A stretch of DNA of 64,000 nucleotides from Nannochloropsis salina CCMP1776 (GCA_004565275.1 SDOX01000008.1:279327-343326), one strand, 5' to 3'; counted from the stretch's first letter, positions 51,640 through 62,981 are shown. Notes: generated by a model from the sequence alone, not told the origin. Numbers and translations are program-made.

Positions 51640-54600
51640 ATGCGACCACACCATTTTCGTTTATCCATGTACCCTGTATCAAGCATGAAAAAAATACCTG
51701 CAGGGGCGGCATGCGGTGGCATCAGACTTGGCGCGGCCCAAGACGTGCAGCTGCCCAGAGAGAGGAAAAGACGGAGACCCGGGACCATACTGTGCAGGGG
51801 GGTTGAGGACTCCCGCACAGACAGGAAATGCGAACCACATGCAATCTTGACCGTAGATTCTGCCGTCACCAACGGCATCAGCCTAACGGATGTCCACAGC
51901 AGTCATAGAGCCTGCTGGAACGACAGCAGTCTGGAGGAATGGAGGGGCGGGGGCCTCGTCCCAGGAAGACTTTCACCGTCGGCCAGAAAGTCGGGCGCAC
52001 CATTCCCTCGTCGTGCTCAAAGAGGAAAGAGCCTTACATCCTGCGTGTTGTCCTCGCCCGTTCTGGTCCTGCTCGTCCTCCTTGCCCCCCTACGCCTCGT
52101 CGAGGCCTTCAACCTCTTGCCGCAGCTTCCCACCTGCCGCCATCACTTCTTCTTCCACCCAGCCGATCCCCCACCGCCAGGAAGCAGCCCTTTGTCCACC
52201 ATCGTCAACTTGGCCGCGGGAGGAGAGAGCGGTGGGGCGGGGCCGGAGGAGCACATGCCGGGGGGAGCTTCCCTGGTCGACCTGGCCCGCCGCCGGTTCT
52301 GGCGATGGACGGTCTGGCGCCGCCTCTATCATTCCTCGGTCGCCACGGTGCTCAAACAGCAGGCCAGTGTGGCGGCCTACCTGCCGAGCATGAACCGGCG
52401 GCGGTCTGGGCACGACTCGACGTACACGAAGCCGAGGCCTTTCCTCTTCAGCACTCCCGACGCGGGTCCCGTCACCGTCGCCTCTTCCTCTCGCGCCTTC
52501 AATGCCGTTCATCTTGTCACTCGGGCGGCAGCACCGGAGCAGAAATCGCTCATTTATGTGAACGGAACGGAGGTTTCGGGTCATTTACGCCTGGGCGGGG
52601 TCGCTCCGACGCCCTTACCGCGGAGGTCGAGGCGTAGCGATGGACAAAGGACCAAGACGATGACTGGGAGGACAGCGTCCGCACAAGGTGTTCTTGACCC
52701 GAAGGCGCCTTTAAGTCTGAGTCTGGTCGGCGAGTTTTGCATCGACAAGCCCGCATACCTGCACATCGCCCCTACCAAGGCGGGCGCCATGCCCCTGCTC
52801 TGGGTGACCCAGTTCAGTATCACGCGCCGTGGCTCCGTAAGCGGGATCAACATATTTGGACAGGCCCATGCACCCAATCCCACGGCCTCTCCCATGCCTC
52901 TCCCTCCAGCCTTCCTCCCGACCTCCCTATCGACTCAGGCGCCGGCGGCAAGGTCGTCAGCCTCGGTGTCCTCCCAGGTTCAGCCTCCTCCGCCCTCGTC
53001 CCTCCTCCTCCAAGACCAAAGCCCCATCGACATGCCAATTGCACGGCCAAGATCCTCAGCCCCGGGCACAGAGCCTTTCCATCCTCTCCCGGCGCCGGAG
53101 GAAATAAAGCTCGGCTTTTCTTTCCGCTGGCCGAACGAAGTCTACAACCTCCCCCCGGATACCATTGCTGGAGTCTCTGAAGAAGCGCTGCTCGTGGCGG
53201 ACGGCTTTCTCATGCCGGGGCGCTCCGATGGGGGCCTGTACGTGGTCCAGCAGCCTGGCACCTCCTTGGAGCGAGTCACGAGCCTCACGCGGCACCGGCC
53301 TGGCTGGTTCTACCACAAGGCGACTTGGGTGGACCTGCTGGGACCGGGGGGGCGACCCTGCCTCCTGACGGCGCGGGCGACGAAACCCTTTTTCGCGCAA
53401 ACAGAGGGAGAGTTGGTCTTGCTCCTGCAACCGGAGGGCCCTTTCCCGCTCGCCGAATGGAACACGCCCTGGCAGGAGGTGGTTCTGGCCAAGGGGCCTG
53501 ACGTCATGTTCGACGTGGCCGATCTGGACCCGACGGATGACGTGCTGGAGGTATTCGCGTCGGAGTTCTTTTCCCGCCGCCTCTCCTTGCACCGCATCAT
53601 TAAAGGGGACTGGCGGACAGGCCGGCTGCCGCGCGTGTTGACCTCAGAGGTGCTGGATGATGCCTTGGGCCCCGCGTACAGCGTAGTGCTCGCCGACCTC
53701 AGAGGACAGGGGCGGCCCTCCCACGTCCTGGTCTCGAGCCACGAGTGCCAGTACGAGGGCCTGGTCGAGGGGGGGTCGGTGAAGGAAGAGGGGAGAAGGA
53801 GCGGGAGGCAGACCCGGGATGAGCGGCTGAGGCGCGAGGCGGCAGCGTACGCGGAGGAGAAGGAGACCGAAGCCCGCCGGTCAAAGGATCCCCTTGGTCT
53901 CAGTGGTGCTGGCCCGATCCTGGAAAGTGTGGGGCTTACAGGTGCATCCGGACGGGCTTTGAGCGACGCGGTCGACGGAGGCCGTGAGGGCACCGAGGGT
54001 CAGAACGGCGCCGGCATTGCGGCAGACGAGGGAGCAGCCTTGAACGGCGGCTCCTTGTTCGCCTACGAGATCCCCCCGGACTGGCGCCAGCGCGCGTGTT
54101 GGAAACGCTCCACCCTCGCCACGGGCTTCCACGTCAAAAACTGGGGCCAGATCAATCCGGGCGCCCCCGGATTTCCTTATGTTTTTTACCCCCACCGGTC
54201 CCTCCGCGGCCAGCCGGGTCAGCGCCCGTACATCCTCTTGGCCGGAGATTGCTCCCATGCTGCCTACATATACAGGCCGGTGCTTGGTCGTGACGGCGGA
54301 GGAGGGGACGAAGCCGAAGTCCAGTATGAACCCATGGCACAGATCAATTGCGGAGGCACGGTGGGCTCCTTGGCCGTAGGCCATTTGCCTTTGGCAGTGG
54401 GAGAAAGCGAGGAATGGGAAGAGGACGACGACGGATGGGCGAAGATATTTATACCCAATTTTGATACGGACAAAGTTTATACATTCTCATTCGGGCCAGA
54501 AAAGGTCTCCTTTTTGTCGGGTTTGAGTCCGCCCTCGGTGCCTTCAGAGCCTCATTTGAAAATAGAGGCTGAGAGGAAAGCGCGCGTCGCGGAGGAGGAT

Positions 54601-54663
54601 GAGATTGTGAATGGTATAAACTCGTATGCGAAGACAAGGGGAGAAAAGACGAAGATAAGTTAA
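51640..54663 (+). CDS. Secreted or membrane FG-GAP/VCBS-like beta-propeller protein, putative
   Basis: A frame of about 1007 residues from the first ATG; the true start may be later or on another exon, since the first 130 residues look non-conserved. A strong hydrophobic segment (SPVLVLLVLLAPLRLVEAF, about 52060-52110) would serve as signal or anchor. Downstream are degenerate FG-GAP-like motifs: ATWVDLLGPGGRPCLLTARA, VADLDPTDDVLEVFASE and VVLADLRGQGRPSHVLVSS, each of the pattern hydrophobic-x-D-L-x2-x-G-R-x2-hydrophobic, seen in integrin/VCBS propellers. Further strands include PYILLAGDCSHAAYIYRP and AKIFIPNFDTDKVYTFSF. A charged insertion (about 53790-53880) splits the propeller. Two low-complexity Pro/Ser stretches (near 52890) may be unspliced linker. 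Propeller assignment is by pattern; ligand and role unknown. Confidence 0.6.
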   Translation: MRPHHFRLSMYPVSSMKKIPAGAACGGIRLGAAQDVQLPRERKRRRPGTILCRGVEDSRTDRKCEPHAILTVDSAVTNGISLTDVHSSHRACWNDSSLEEWRGGGLVPGRLSPSARKSGAPFPRRAQRGKSLTSCVLSSPVLVLLVLLAPLRLVEAFNLLPQLPTCRHHFFFHPADPPPPGSSPLSTIVNLAAGGESGGAGPEEHMPGGASLVDLARRRFWRWTVWRRLYHSSVATVLKQQASVAAYLPSMNRRRSGHDSTYTKPRPFLFSTPDAGPVTVASSSRAFNAVHLVTRAAAPEQKSLIYVNGTEVSGHLRLGGVAPTPLPRRSRRSDGQRTKTMTGRTASAQGVLDPKAPLSLSLVGEFCIDKPAYLHIAPTKAGAMPLLWVTQFSITRRGSVSGINIFGQAHAPNPTASPMPLPPAFLPTSLSTQAPAARSSASVSSQVQPPPPSSLLLQDQSPIDMPIARPRSSAPGTEPFHPLPAPEEIKLGFSFRWPNEVYNLPPDTIAGVSEEALLVADGFLMPGRSDGGLYVVQQPGTSLERVTSLTRHRPGWFYHKATWVDLLGPGGRPCLLTARATKPFFAQTEGELVLLLQPEGPFPLAEWNTPWQEVVLAKGPDVMFDVADLDPTDDVLEVFASEFFSRRLSLHRIIKGDWRTGRLPRVLTSEVLDDALGPAYSVVLADLRGQGRPSHVLVSSHECQYEGLVEGGSVKEEGRRSGRQTRDERLRREAAAYAEEKETEARRSKDPLGLSGAGPILESVGLTGASGRALSDAVDGGREGTEGQNGAGIAADEGAALNGGSLFAYEIPPDWRQRACWKRSTLATGFHVKNWGQINPGAPGFPYVFYPHRSLRGQPGQRPYILLAGDCSHAAYIYRPVLGRDGGGGDEAEVQYEPMAQINCGGTVGSLAVGHLPLAVGESEEWEEDDDGWAKIFIPNFDTDKVYTFSFGPEKVSFLSGLSPPSVPSEPHLKIEAERKARVAEEDEIVNGINSYAKTRGEKTKIS

Positions 54664-55707
54664 GAGTGTCTGATGGATACGGGAAAAACACTCTGCATGA
54701 TGTACAGTGGTCTTGAGAGGTGTCCGATGCGGGTACGAGCGGAAAGATCATAGACAGATGATAATCAAACGGCGAAGTGAAGAAGCTGGGCAGGTTAGAA
54801 CTGTGTGTAAGATAGAGAAAATCAAAGTGATCTTCCTTGATGAGTGGTCTTGATGGAAGAGAGCAACCCTCCTGTCCGGATCAGGGAGTGTAATCATAAC
54901 TGGAAGTTGAGCACACCGCTCGAAAGGAAAAAAAAGAATCGGTCGAAATGTCGAGCATCTGTGCCAGTTGAAGGCGGTCACGAGATGCATACAGTCGAAA
55001 GCCATCTTGGGATATCTTCTTCTTTCTCGTCATCGTCTGTCGTGATTTTGAATGCCGTGTTCCTTGGTGGTTGCCGGTTGAGCAACGCCATGAATACAAT
55101 ATACGCATCTGTCACGGTCACTCTGACAGATGTTATCTATACAATTTGGTGCATTTGAAAACTGAGGCTTTTTTCTGTCGCAGCCCTTGTCCGATATGTA
55201 ACTTACAAGCCACGCATGAGTACCCACTCACTCACTATCGATAATTGTCTCAGTCGCTTGCCGACTCAAATACCTGCAAGATCTCGCGTCCCTAAGAGCT
55301 AAACTATGGTAAATGCTATATCTAGGCGTCCTTGCATGTTCACGGTAAAACCGTTTGCTAACCAAGCAACGTAAACGTCCTCTTTGGGTGGCGAAGAGTG
55401 ACTTACTAACAGCAATAACGAGCTCCAAAAACACGCTTGTCAATTTCCTCCCGGAGCGCACGCACGTCGTTATGGATATAGGCAGCAAATTTGGCGATCA
55501 TTCTAGCAAATTGTATGGGGAATGGGAGACGTATGGTTTTTTATGATTCGTGATTTCTCTCAGGAGCCATGTTAATGTGATGCTAAACCGCCCTTGACAA
55601 GACATGCAAAGGATGTACATAATTCAGGATCAATGAATCTCATGCTTTACTCCTGTTGGACCGCACACTTCACACAAATTCCTACATAGCCTCGATCCCA
55701 TGAAACC
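54664..55707. other. Convergent intergenic region
   Basis: Lies between the propeller gene and the PH-domain gene. The last part may include a further 3' exon of the PH gene, since its frame ends at a GTAAGG donor-like site (55710-55705). No other signal is visible. Confidence 0.4.
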
Positions 55708-57343
55708 TTACGTTTTCTTGCCGCCCTCCTCTATGCTCTCCATTCCAAAAGTGTAGAGAGTTCGCTTTTCGCCCGGGTAAAGCTTGTTCTTGATACATGT
55801 CAGCTGCAGGCTTTGTCGGAGAGGAATGCACTTTTTGATGCGCTTGTTAAAGGGATCCTACGGGGAGCGATTCAAAATAGGCAATAATCGTGCACCGGAG
55901 GCGCCATGTTGAGTCGTGGTGAGAGGGAGGCTTGGTTCAATCTACAGCAGATTCTACGGACGAAAATTGAGACATGGATACACGTGCAAGCCAGAGAACG
56001 ACAGCTCGTCGGAGTGTGACTCTTACATGGTGCACGGAAGTGCGTCATGACAGATTTATATACCAAACTCGCATTATTCTCTACGGGTTTGATTTTCACA
56101 TAGTGTAGTACCTTGATGTAGTCCGTCGGGTAATAGTCTGCCTTCGAACGGTAAATCCAGAGGCGTCGGTTCACAATGACCCAGTATACAGGCTTCCATT
56201 CTAAAGTGGTTGGCAGACAAAAGATGAGATTGTGAGCAACTACCAGTCGAACAAGCCATGCGCGACTGGTCTCAATTCCAGACTTGCCTCGACCGATAAT
56301 ACTGCGCGCTGAGACACGGGCCAAAACGACGCCATCGGGGATCTGAACGGGCATGCAAAATGTCAAAGGGGAGCCACACCCTTCCAACGATGAGGACAGC
56401 ATTGACGCGGGCGTCGACGCCGCCAACTTCTTCACGGACTTGGGCTCATTTCGGAGGACGCTGTCTGACACAGCCCGGGTTGGGTGTGGCGGCTCCCATT
56501 CAATGCTCCAGCTGTCGTCCAGAGCGCTGTCCCGCGTTTGTGGAACGCTGGGAAGTGCTGGCATGGAAGTCGGTGTCAGTGGAGAGGGGGCAGTGGAAGA
56601 AAACAGAGTATCCTGATCGCCTTTCAAAGCAGCTTGAGCAGAAAGACGCGGACTAGCATTCTCCCGGGGGGAAAATGGGCTGTGACACAAGGGTGGGTTT
56701 AGCGAGTCGTCGCCACAATAAGACACGGGCAGCATGGAAGCACACTTTTGCAATACATCACGCCCATGATGCTCCTGTAAATTTTCGACGAAAGAGAAGG
56801 GTTAACGGCACAAAAGTGTGACTTACTCGAAGTCGCTCGCATCGGGATATGCAGGCTTAGCAGAAGCTGTGGCGCGACTACATGTGCGGGATAATCGTGA
56901 TTGAAGGTCCAATCGGTTCCCAGTACCAGGTCTGATTGCTTCGTGCAGCTCCTTGAACTGTAAAGGCGACGCAGGTGCCAAGCCCAATTCTGCGGGAGAG
57001 GCGACCGGTTTCGCAGGAACGAGAGGGGTAGATGCGGCGAAGGCATCGACATCCTCGAATGGGTTGCCCACAGGCGTTGGTATAGGCAATGGAGACAAAT
57101 GCGTCATGGATACTGCCTTGTTGTTTAATAAGTCTGTGTCAAAGGGGGTAGGTTTGCCCTTAGGTTTTGGAAGGAATGGAGAGATTACTAAAAGGGTTCT
57201 TGGTACGCCATATGAGATACGGTCTCTTCAAGCTCTTCAAGACGCACCTCTCCAAAAGGATTTGACACAGGGGTCGATGTCGGTACGGGAGGAGGACAGT
57301 AAGGGTCCCCAAATGGATCTGTAGAGTAGAAACCCTGAGACAT
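55708..57343 (-). CDS. PH-domain protein with DPF/NPF endocytic motifs
   Basis: At least four exons: 57343-57248, about 57158-56827, 56774 to about 56100, and 55857-55708. The N-terminus (MSQGFYSTDPFGDPY ... SNPFGE) and exon 2 (GNPFEDVDAF) hold one DPF and two NPF motifs, which bind the AP-2 ear and EH domains in endocytosis. After a Ser/Pro linker comes a basic/hydrophobic domain reading LEWKPVYWVIVNRRLWIYRS and KRIKKCIPLRQSLQLT, the pattern of a PH domain with the WKPVYFVL-like strand. The last frame ends LYTFGMES and stops inside a GTAAGG, so one more exon may exist. The donor of exon 3 is not settled (two phase-0 candidates near 56100). An endocytic adaptor that binds lipid is inferred. 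Confidence 0.65.
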
Positions 57344-57889
57344 GGTACGCGACAGGGGAAGGCAAATGGGCCGCCCGCGTCCTTGTGGCGTCGGGGAAAA
57401 AATGGAGAGGAAAATAAAACTTTTGCGTTGTAAAGCGATGAAAATGCAGATGGTGAGTTTGTAGCTCAAAATTTACATTGCGTGAATCGTCTTGCACTCT
57501 GGACAATAGGACTACGAATGCTCGTGCTAAAGCTGAGCGTCCCTGGAGAACGTCACACCCCTCGCCCAGGAACAGGGAGCGGCCGGCGAGGGCACTTTAA
57601 GGCCGACTTCAATTGCCATGCCCTCCGAGCCTTCAGCCCTTTATCGACATTTGTTTAAGGCATCATTTAGTTTTTATGAATTTATTGGCAGCGCATTGGC
57701 AGCATTCCTTGTGAGCGCCAGGAGAGGTAAGGACAAAGCAATGCTGACCGGTTTGGACAAGTAGAGACGCATGTTGGGAGCAAAGACAGGCACGCGCGAT
57801 GAAGGCCTGTGAGATACTCTTTCAGTGTCCATCACTATGTTGCGTTGTTCGTCTCCAGTTCTTTTACATGTGTGCCTTCATCTTCGGCT
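57344..57889. other. Intergenic region SLC30A9 - PH gene
   Basis: Both genes are on the minus strand; this holds the SLC30A9 trailer and the PH gene promoter. A stretch with tandem G+C-rich sequence near 57540-57610 is otherwise unremarkable. Confidence 0.45.
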
Positions 57890-59656
57890 TTATTTTTTTT
57901 GGCTATTGCCTTCGTCTTTGACGTCCACATCCTCGCTCCCTTTGCCATCCCCGACCTGAGAAGTCTCCCCTGCCCCCGCGTCGCCTCGGGTCGCTGCTAC
58001 CTGTCCTTGCTTTGTGGTGTGCTTCTGCTTCTGTTGCTGTTTGACCACATTCTTGGCAATAGCAATAAGTAACTGATTCAATGTGATGTGCTCGAGCTCC
58101 CGCAACATCTTTTCTCGGTGGCCGTCGATTGCAAAAGCCGTGGCGTCTTTCGACGCCGGCTCCAATTCAATGAACTGCGCCTCTGGATGCACCGCCCTGA
58201 TCTCCCTCTCTACGTCCCTCACCTCCCTCTCCAAAGTCCTTACCACATCCTCCGCATAGAAAGCCAAAAGCACGGGCAGGTCTTCCTTCAGGCGCGCCGA
58301 TCCCAGGAACTCGTCCTCGTATCGTGCCATGAGCTTGGCAGCCAAGTAGGTCCCGTCGAAATCCACCTCCGCCTTGTAAGCGAAAGTGTACGGGCCAATC
58401 CACTGGCTTTGGACTGATTGCACATTATCAATGCCTGGCCGCGCCATGAGCAGCTTGCGGATATCGTCCACAATTTCCGGCTCAACGGCCTGCCCGAGCA
58501 GGTATCGCTCGTTCAGCCGGGCCAGAGCGAGGCCCATGGCCGCCAGCAAGCTCGAGATGCAGAGGCCACCGATGCTGTCGTACACAGGATTGGCTAGGGC
58601 GTGGGAAAGCCCGATCCCGACAATGGCCATCACGACCCCGAGACATGCGCCTGAGTCCTCCAGCAGGACCGCCAGGGTGGTCGGGTCCCGGATGCGACGA
58701 ATGTGCTCCCAGAGGGTCAAGTGCTTGGGCTTGGAGTCCCGCAGGAGCTGCATGGTTTGGTAGAGGACGCTGCCGTCGATGAGGAACGAAACGCCGAGCA
58801 CGCCCCACACGTCCCAGGTGATCTCCTCGAGTTGCACGGTCGGGCTCATCAGGTCCTGGAAGCTGTTGCGCAGCGACACCCCCGCGCCAAGCCAGAACGT
58901 GCCTAGTGCAGAGACTAGCGACCAGAAGTAAATGGATTTACCGTACCCGTACTGGTGGTGCCGGTCGGGGGCAGTGGCGGCGGCACGGATGCCGATGAGC
59001 AACAGCGTTTGGTTTCCGGAGTCGACCAGGGAATGGATGCTCTCACTCAGCATGGCGGAGGAGCCGCTGTGAAGCCAGGCCAGAAATTTCGCGATGGTAA
59101 TGACCACGTTTCCGCCGAGGGCCAGTTTCACCACGTGCTCCGACTTTTCCTTCACCTGCTTGGATGTTGGGCGTTTCGTTGAGTCATGGGGGGGAGCTCC
59201 AGAGGGCTTGTCGAGGGGGCGGCGAGATTGAGGACCTCTGCCGGTGGAGGAGGACGAAGAGGGGGGATTCTGCATTTGTTGTGTGACGTGCGCGCCACAG
59301 GGTCTAAAGTCTTTTCTTCTCTTCCAATGTCTTCTTTCCAAAGACCAAGCACTGATGTGGTATGCAGCATTGGAAGGTGTGTGCCATGGTCGTGTCAGAG
59401 GATGAGTTGGTAATTTCCCCCGAGCACAAACCCATACACCTAGCTGCTGCTTCTTCCATTCCAACAATCGTGCCTTCAGGCGTGAGTCGCAGTCGTCTTC
59501 TGACTGGCTGAGGCCGAAACGGAGCAAAATAGTTCCTCCTGGACCTAGTCGCCGCCGCCCCGTTGCGGAGGCGGCTAGCAGCATCTCCCAGTGCGGAAGC
59601 CTGTGCTGCGTGTGCAAGAGAGTATCTTGAGTGTACTGCCCATTATGATATTGCAT
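57890..59656 (-). CDS. SLC30A9: Zinc transporter SLC30A9/ZnT9-like (CDF family)
   Basis: A single 588-residue exon. The first 120 residues are Arg/Ser/Leu-rich and hydroxylated, as in a mitochondrial presequence, although the stop-free stretch is long. The transporter core matches human SLC30A9: HSGSSAMLSESIHSLVDSGN (metal site in helix 2), HQYGYGKSIYFWSLVSALG, WDVWGVLGVSFLIDGSVL, RDPTTLAVLLEDSGACLGVV (helix 5 metal site with Glu-Asp), NPVYDSIGGLCISSLL and FAYKAEVDFDGTYLA in the soluble C-terminal domain. SLC30A9 exports Zn2+ from mitochondria in animals. The C-terminal 60 residues (Gln/Lys/Gly/Asp) are a variable tail. Proton antiport is family knowledge, not seen here. Confidence 0.93.
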   Translation of the reverse strand: MQYHNGQYTQDTLLHTQHRLPHWEMLLAASATGRRRLGPGGTILLRFGLSQSEDDCDSRLKARLLEWKKQQLGVWVCARGKLPTHPLTRPWHTPSNAAYHISAWSLERRHWKRRKDFRPCGAHVTQQMQNPPSSSSSTGRGPQSRRPLDKPSGAPPHDSTKRPTSKQVKEKSEHVVKLALGGNVVITIAKFLAWLHSGSSAMLSESIHSLVDSGNQTLLLIGIRAAATAPDRHHQYGYGKSIYFWSLVSALGTFWLGAGVSLRNSFQDLMSPTVQLEEITWDVWGVLGVSFLIDGSVLYQTMQLLRDSKPKHLTLWEHIRRIRDPTTLAVLLEDSGACLGVVMAIVGIGLSHALANPVYDSIGGLCISSLLAAMGLALARLNERYLLGQAVEPEIVDDIRKLLMARPGIDNVQSVQSQWIGPYTFAYKAEVDFDGTYLAAKLMARYEDEFLGSARLKEDLPVLLAFYAEDVVRTLEREVRDVEREIRAVHPEAQFIELEPASKDATAFAIDGHREKMLRELEHITLNQLLIAIAKNVVKQQQKQKHTTKQGQVAATRGDAGAGETSQVGDGKGSEDVDVKDEGNSQKK

Positions 59657-60068
59657 TCATTCCCAGACTGAGTTCAGGGGCTCCAAGGTAAATTGTGGTG
59701 GGTGACTTGAGGGGCCTCGCTCAAGCTGCGTGGGAGAATAAGACATGGCATGCCGCCACTTGAGTTAGCGAGAAAGGCGCTGGCTAATGACGTATTGCAA
59801 CGACCGGCCCATGCGACCTGATTTCGGGGGAAGTTTCAAACCTTTTCTGGGCACTGGTGCGCGTCTTGCCATCATCTATTTCCACAGAAAGATCAGTATG
59901 CATCCTTTTTTTAATGTGCAAGCAGCCCAGTGTCATATGATTACAGTTTACCCGGTCTTACATAAAAGCATTGCCAACCGTCACAGGAGAGGGGAGTGTC
60001 GAAGCCCGATTTGCCGGTAATCTTTTTGCGTTAGTAAACCAACACAGCCCCTTAGATTGATAAGCTCG
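59657..60068. promoter_or_regulatory. Divergent region SLC30A9/kinase
   Basis: The SLC30A9 and kinase starts point away from each other over about 410 bases. The stretch is A+T-richer than the genes. No specific element was identified. Confidence 0.4.
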
Positions 60069-62981
60069 ATGGTAGGATCGCCTTACAGTATAACAGAGGA
60101 CACCGGGTGCCATGATGATGCACCTACCACGTTCAGGGGAGCGCGGCCTCTGCAGCGTAAAGCTTGGTTACATTTGGCGACTGCCAGTTCCTCCGCCTCC
60201 GATACGACATCGTCTCCGTCCACAAATAATGATGTAATGCGTAAGCGACCTGGTCCCCTTACCAACATTCCGCTGCTGGACTCTGCAAGCCAAGCATCCT
60301 CGTCTGCATCCTCTCAGGCATCGCGCTTCCCTTTTATCTCGCCGATGGAACCATTAGTTACCCTGGCTCGTTTCAGTCGATACATGAATAAAGTGTACAT
60401 CCCTCTAGATGATGAAGAGGAGTTGGAAGTGGTACGAATACTCTATATGGGAGAAGAAGGGGGGGTGAATAGTTAATTCGTGGAGCTCTGGGTTATAAGG
60501 ATATGTGGTTGTGGATGGCTTAGGAGAAAGGATGACCAAGGGCGAGAGAGGACCGCTGGGTCGTGCCACCTACGCCATTAATGGGCTCAATTCTCATTTT
60601 TCAATTCTCATTTTTCTAACTCAACCTCATAATGATAAGGGCGAGCATGGATTTCAATTACTCAACGGTAAAGGCAGTAACTTTGCCCTGCTAGGTACAC
60701 CTGGAAGCAGCCTTCTTGGGGCGGGGGCTTATGGCCATGTGTACAAGGCAATCCACTTTCCAACCATGCGGCGCGTTGCCATCAAAAAGATCCCCAAAGA
60801 TTTTGGACGCACCAATGATTTCACTAACAGTTTTGCTAGGGAACTGCGGAATCTGTACAGCAACGTTAGAAAAATCACGGATGTCACAAAAAGTGCACGT
60901 ACGGTACAAGAAAATGATGGAGGGCATTGCCCTTTTTTGCTGACATTATACGATGCATACGTGGAAAAGAACCCTACAAACTTGTGCTTGGTAAGGTTGC
61001 AGACTTATTACGATGGGCGAGGCGTTAGTGGGGGTAGTGGTATGCAAAATGTTTGTCTTTTATTTGTCGCATGACCAGAAGAACGGTGCGGTAGGGGCAA
61101 GAGCTGGCCCGTCTGCCATATGAGGATTGAATTTTCGTAAGGGCGACAACGAGAAAAAATAATAATTCCTGTTATTCTGTCACACTTACAATGCTCCACA
61201 GGTATTGGAGTACATGGAAGGAGGCTCTCTGGAGCAGATGATGCTCCAGAACCCAAGAGGTTGCCGAGACGAGGGCTTCTTGCGCGAGGTCTGCCACAAC
61301 GTCTTAAAGGTGTGTGATTGTCCACGAGGCAAGAGCGGAGGGCAGTGGTAGAGCATTTTGTATGACGCTATGAAATGGAAACCTAGAAATTCTTGCCCTC
61401 GCAATATGTACGGGTTGATGTTTCCTGTGCTGACTCGCTTCCCTTCCTACACCGTGTCCCTCTAACGCTCACACAGGGCCTTAACTACCTGCATAACCGC
61501 CAGTACCTGCACCAGGACGTGAAGCCCGGTAATATTCTCCTCACTCTCACCAACTTCGCCAAGCTGGCAGATTTCGGTTTGACTGTGGACGTAAATGCTG
61601 GGGCGGATGTTTTGGGCGAGAGTTATTGCGCGGCGGTGGCAGTGGGATCGGCTCGGTACTGGGCGCCGGAGCTATGGGGTCCGGAAAGTAAGTTGAAGTG
61701 GTTGAGAGTGCGCTCAAAGGCTGGCGATCAGACATGCGGAGGGGGGAAATGTCGTTGAGTTTCATCTGATCGACCTCACATCCGCAACCTGGCAGAGCGA
61801 CGGGATCCTCGAGGTCGAGGCGACGTCTGGGGTCTTGGCTTGAGCATCCTGTCGCTCATTCACGGGACAGAGCCCCTTCAAAGCTGCAGGACGCGGTCGC
61901 AGGTGGAGATTGAAATGGGGGAGGCATGGAAGGAAGGTGAGTAAGGCACTGGCAGGATCGAGGTGTGCCAACCTTTCCTTCCGAGACTACCTTGCCCTTT
62001 TTTATTGCGCCCCATGTTGCCGGGTATGCTTGCAGGACATGTGGGCTTACCGACACCATCTCTCATTCGATCTTTTTTTGCCAGCTTTCATCAACCACCA
62101 GTCATGCCGCGTGGCCGCCGAAGCTCGCGGTATCTTCAGTTCAACTGCCCTCCAGGGGCTCTCTCCCCCTTTTCAAGACTTCCTTTCAAAATGTCTACGA
62201 GATGTAGCTGACCGTCCTACGGTCGCAGACCTGCTGCAGCATCGCTTTATCAAAGAATACAACAAAAGTTTGTCTCGGCGACAACGAGAGCTGGACGAGG
62301 CAGTGCAAGCCCTCAGAACGCACATCCAAATACACAAGGGTAAGCAAGTAAACGGGGGGAGGATGGACATGCGAGTGATTCACATCGGGAATTGATCGCT
62401 TTGTTCGCTAATCGATCCGTTTGCCATGGTGCATACTTATCCGGATTCACATAGAGTGGAAAATCACGCCGAAGATGGTAGAGCTGCTGGCTGGCGAACT
62501 ACGGATCCCGAGCAGCGATCTGCAGGAGTACTTAGAAGAGCACGTGGAACCAGGCCTAATGCGCACCCTGGGGACCTCGGCCGCATTATGTGTCGAAAAG
62601 CTGGTTGATGAAGGAGAAAGAGACGCTGTGACGGGTGCGGGAGAAAACGAAAAGGAAACGAGAGTCGAGACGGAAGGAGGAGGGGTGGGGGAGGAAGGAA
62701 GGGAGGAGGATGAAATTGAGGACGAGGAGGAGAGTGAAACGTCAGGATCCAAATCTGGATCTTCGGACAGTTTGCAACGAAACTTCCTGAGCCATTACGA
62801 CGAACTGGACAGGCTTCGCACCGTGGTGATTCCCGCTTTGGAAGGCTCCGTACAGGCTTTACAGAAGCAGTTGCTTGCGAAAGATGAGGACTTGGCAGAG
62901 ATGGAGCAAGAGAATGAGTTACTGCGACAACAATTGATGCAGACGACGGCAGAATTTGCCACACCGCGAGGGTGTATCTAG
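60069..62981 (+). CDS. Protein kinase with HQD catalytic loop and C-terminal coiled coil
   Basis: Seven exons fit phase: 60069-60431, 60640-60990, 61202-61309, 61477-61687, 61796-61936, 62085-62339 and 62455-62981; 651 residues. The kinase core starts at LGAGAYGHVYKA (P-loop) with AIKKI (Lys), the helix C Glu in SFARELRNL, hinge VLEYMEGGSLEQM, catalytic loop YLHQDVKPGNILL, ADFGL, and AVGSARYWAPELW. Usual HRD is HQD, so the Arg that contacts an activation-loop phosphate is missing, while Asp, Lys and Asn remain. The pattern resembles STE/MAPKK-type kinases by the GGSLE hinge and SARYWAPE, but the subfamily is not settled. The C-terminus ends in an acidic stretch and a coiled coil (LDRLRTVVIPALEGSVQALQ). 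The N-terminal 120 residues are disordered. Exon B's AAG acceptor is the weakest. Confidence 0.82.
60591..60620 (+). repeat. Short tandem duplication in pyrimidine tract of kinase intron
   Basis: tcaattctcattttt is present twice in a row, just before a branch-like ctaac (60616-60620) and the exon B border. It lengthens the pyrimidine tract of intron 60432-60639. Confidence 0.7.
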
